This document shows, in pieces, positions 25,475 through 26,652 of a stretch of 26,652 bases of DNA (position 1 is its first letter; every line of letters starts with the position of its first letter). The DNA comes from an uncultured Colwellia sp. (lineage in GTDB: Bacteria; Pseudomonadota; Gammaproteobacteria; Enterobacterales; Alteromonadaceae): positions 1-26,652 of the forward strand of contig CAJWBY010000047.1 of assembly GCA_913020705.1 (NCBI GenBank). The letters are read 5' to 3'. A program made the position numbers and the translations under genes. Below the pieces are notes generated by a model, which ran no database searches, had not been told where the DNA came from, and saw only the letters and a list, made by a program, of their open reading frames with translations.

Positions 25475-26365
25475 ATGAGAAAATCTAAAGCATTTAAGAA
25501 AAAGATAATGCGTATAGTCTCCGCTATATTCATCTTTTTTTCTGTGCCTAGCTATGCAGATTTTTCAGATAACCTTAGGGTGAGTTTAGATGGCAGTGCT
25601 CGCTTAAATAACAATATAGCCGAAAATAATACCAGCCGTATTTATGCCTTAGGGCTAGACACCCATAAAGTATTCAGTTCTGCCAATGGCGATATTGGCT
25701 ATGCAGTCGGTCAATTATATTTAACTAAACTATCAAACCAAACTCCTTATTCTTCTTTATTCAATTCTCCTGATGATAAACAATTTGTTATCCGTGAGGC
25801 GCATCTAAATTATACTGCGGGGCCTCAGTGGCTGCCCAATATTCGTGTAGGACATTTCACTTTACCCTTTGGAGTTGAAGCTAGTATCGATACTAATGGA
25901 CGTTTACTCGACTATAATCATGGTAAAAACTTAGGTACCAAACTCGATTGGGGCTTAGGTTTCAATAAAGTGCTGACTCACGTTGAATACGAATTTAGCT
26001 ATACTTTGGGTGGTAAAAATGAGCTTGTTTCTGCAGACGATGGCACTCGTTATAGTGAGCTACACAAGAAGTATCATCCTCATCTCAACCAGTATTTAAC
26101 CTCGTTTGGCTTCTATGATATTTTTCTTGTTGAGCCGGAAACTGGAGTTGTGGTGTATTCCGTTTTTAAAGAGCTAGATTTTGCGACTTCACTCTTAACG
26201 GGTCCCTACAAAGAGACCGGACTGGCCGAAGCGTTTAGATTGGCTAATGCCAGTACGCAAAAAAATGATACTTTCTTAGTCGATTTTAAACCTTACTTTC
26301 CCTCATATGAGGCTGCTGCTGCATTTATTTCTTCTCCTCAATATTGGTGGTTTTTAAAAAAATAG
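25475..26365 (+). pseudogene. In-frame chimera: outer-membrane barrel N-terminus fused to chemoreceptor sensor fragment
   Basis: The 296-residue reading frame is made of two unrelated parts. Residues 1-180 have a signal peptide (basic start, hydrophobic stretch, SYA|DF) and alternating beta-barrel strands of an outer-membrane/porin-like protein (REAHLNYTAGPQWLPNIRVGHFTLPFGVEAS), ending after about six strands where a barrel would continue. Residues about 185-288 instead resemble the periplasmic sensor of methyl-accepting chemotaxis proteins: RYSELHKKYHP, FGFYDIFLVEPETG, VVYSVFKELDFATSL, GPYKETGLAEAFR, DFKPYFPSYEAAAAFISSP. The frame then ends in WWFLKK, with no membrane helix, HAMP or signalling domain. 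I read this as remnants of two genes joined near 26010-26050. A functional small fusion or an assembly join remain possible. The ribosome site is weak. M12 is an alternative start. Confidence 0.65.
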
Positions 26366-26652
26366 GCAATGCGGCAATTTTTCTGGAATATATTTTTTAA
26401 AACAGTTAATTATATCTATAACTTTAGTGTTTCTTATATCTTCGCAATTTTCTTTAAATGCAAAACCCAGAATCAATATATTAGACTGATTAATTTTCTT
26501 TCCATTATTTTTCATTTCAATAGATTATATTGCCCTAATAAATTATAAGAATCTTGTAAAACAAGTAAAAAAAAATGGCTTAATTATTGAGTTTTATTAA
26601 TTTTTTCCCTTAAATACTCAGTTTTTAATATTGCACTTTGTGAACATACTAT
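26366..26652. other. AT-rich tail without recognisable gene
   Basis: These 287 bases are strongly AT-rich with long A and T runs (for example 26558-26574). I see no open frame with a ribosome site, no repeat matching the rest of the window and no terminator I would defend. None of the missing parts of the barrel or the chemoreceptor can be recognised here. Confidence 0.5.

Noticed and set aside
26366..26652. Remnant of a transposon or integron site at the chimera end.
   Set aside because: No terminal inverted repeats, target duplication, transposase fragment or attC-like hairpin could be seen; the tail is only AT-rich.

Overview
The window is about 26.7 kb of AT-rich DNA, densely packed with genes. 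Its content points to a marine gammaproteobacterium of the order Alteromonadales, most likely in or near Colwelliaceae (Colwellia or Thalassotalea type). The evidence for this is a large TonB-dependent receptor beside a TPR-sulfotransferase, a BCCT betaine/choline transporter, propeller-type diguanylate cyclases and a FAD-less molybdenum hydroxylase operon. This placement comes from gene content and protein style, not from a marker gene. I saw no rRNA, tRNA, CRISPR array, insertion sequence or phage module.

Left part (1-8.6 kb): a partial apbE runs off the left edge on the minus strand. A MarR-type regulator (+) converges with betT (-) with a 4-bp overlap. betT is divergent from a TonB-dependent receptor, and the 211-bp gap between them holds a perfect 16-bp inverted repeat, one arm just ahead of each gene. 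After a strong terminator comes a TPR-sulfotransferase.

Middle part (8.7-20.4 kb): a 1020-aa periplasmic propeller/Y_Y_Y sensor diguanylate cyclase converges on a five-gene minus-strand module. That module encodes an HlyD-type adaptor, a MacB/LolD-type ATPase, a duplicated ADOP/MacB-type permease, an NtrC-family sigma-54 activator and a histidine kinase. A textbook -24/-12 sigma-54 promoter lies directly upstream of the adaptor gene, so the module probably activates its own exporter. The kinase has two adjacent membrane helices with almost no periplasmic loop, as in intramembrane-sensing kinases that work with ABC transporters. A second, membrane-bound diguanylate cyclase is divergent from the exporter. 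Both cyclases keep a GGEEF active site and an RxxD inhibitory site.

Right part (20.6-26.7 kb): an operon for a Tat-exported molybdenum hydroxylase of the isoquinoline 1-oxidoreductase/aldehyde oxidase family consists of a 2Fe-2S subunit, a molybdopterin subunit, an XdhC-type maturation factor and a MocA-type cytidylyltransferase. The start codon of the XdhC-type gene is buried in a perfect 11-bp hairpin. The last gene looks like an in-frame chimera: an outer-membrane beta-barrel start joined to a fragment of a chemoreceptor sensor domain, followed by AT-rich DNA with no recognisable gene.

Four genes (betT, the sulfotransferase and both cyclases) appear to start with TTG. The most interesting items are the self-contained sigma-54/ABC exporter module, the receptor-sulfotransferase pair, the shared divergent control element, the start-codon hairpin and the chimeric gene at the right end.
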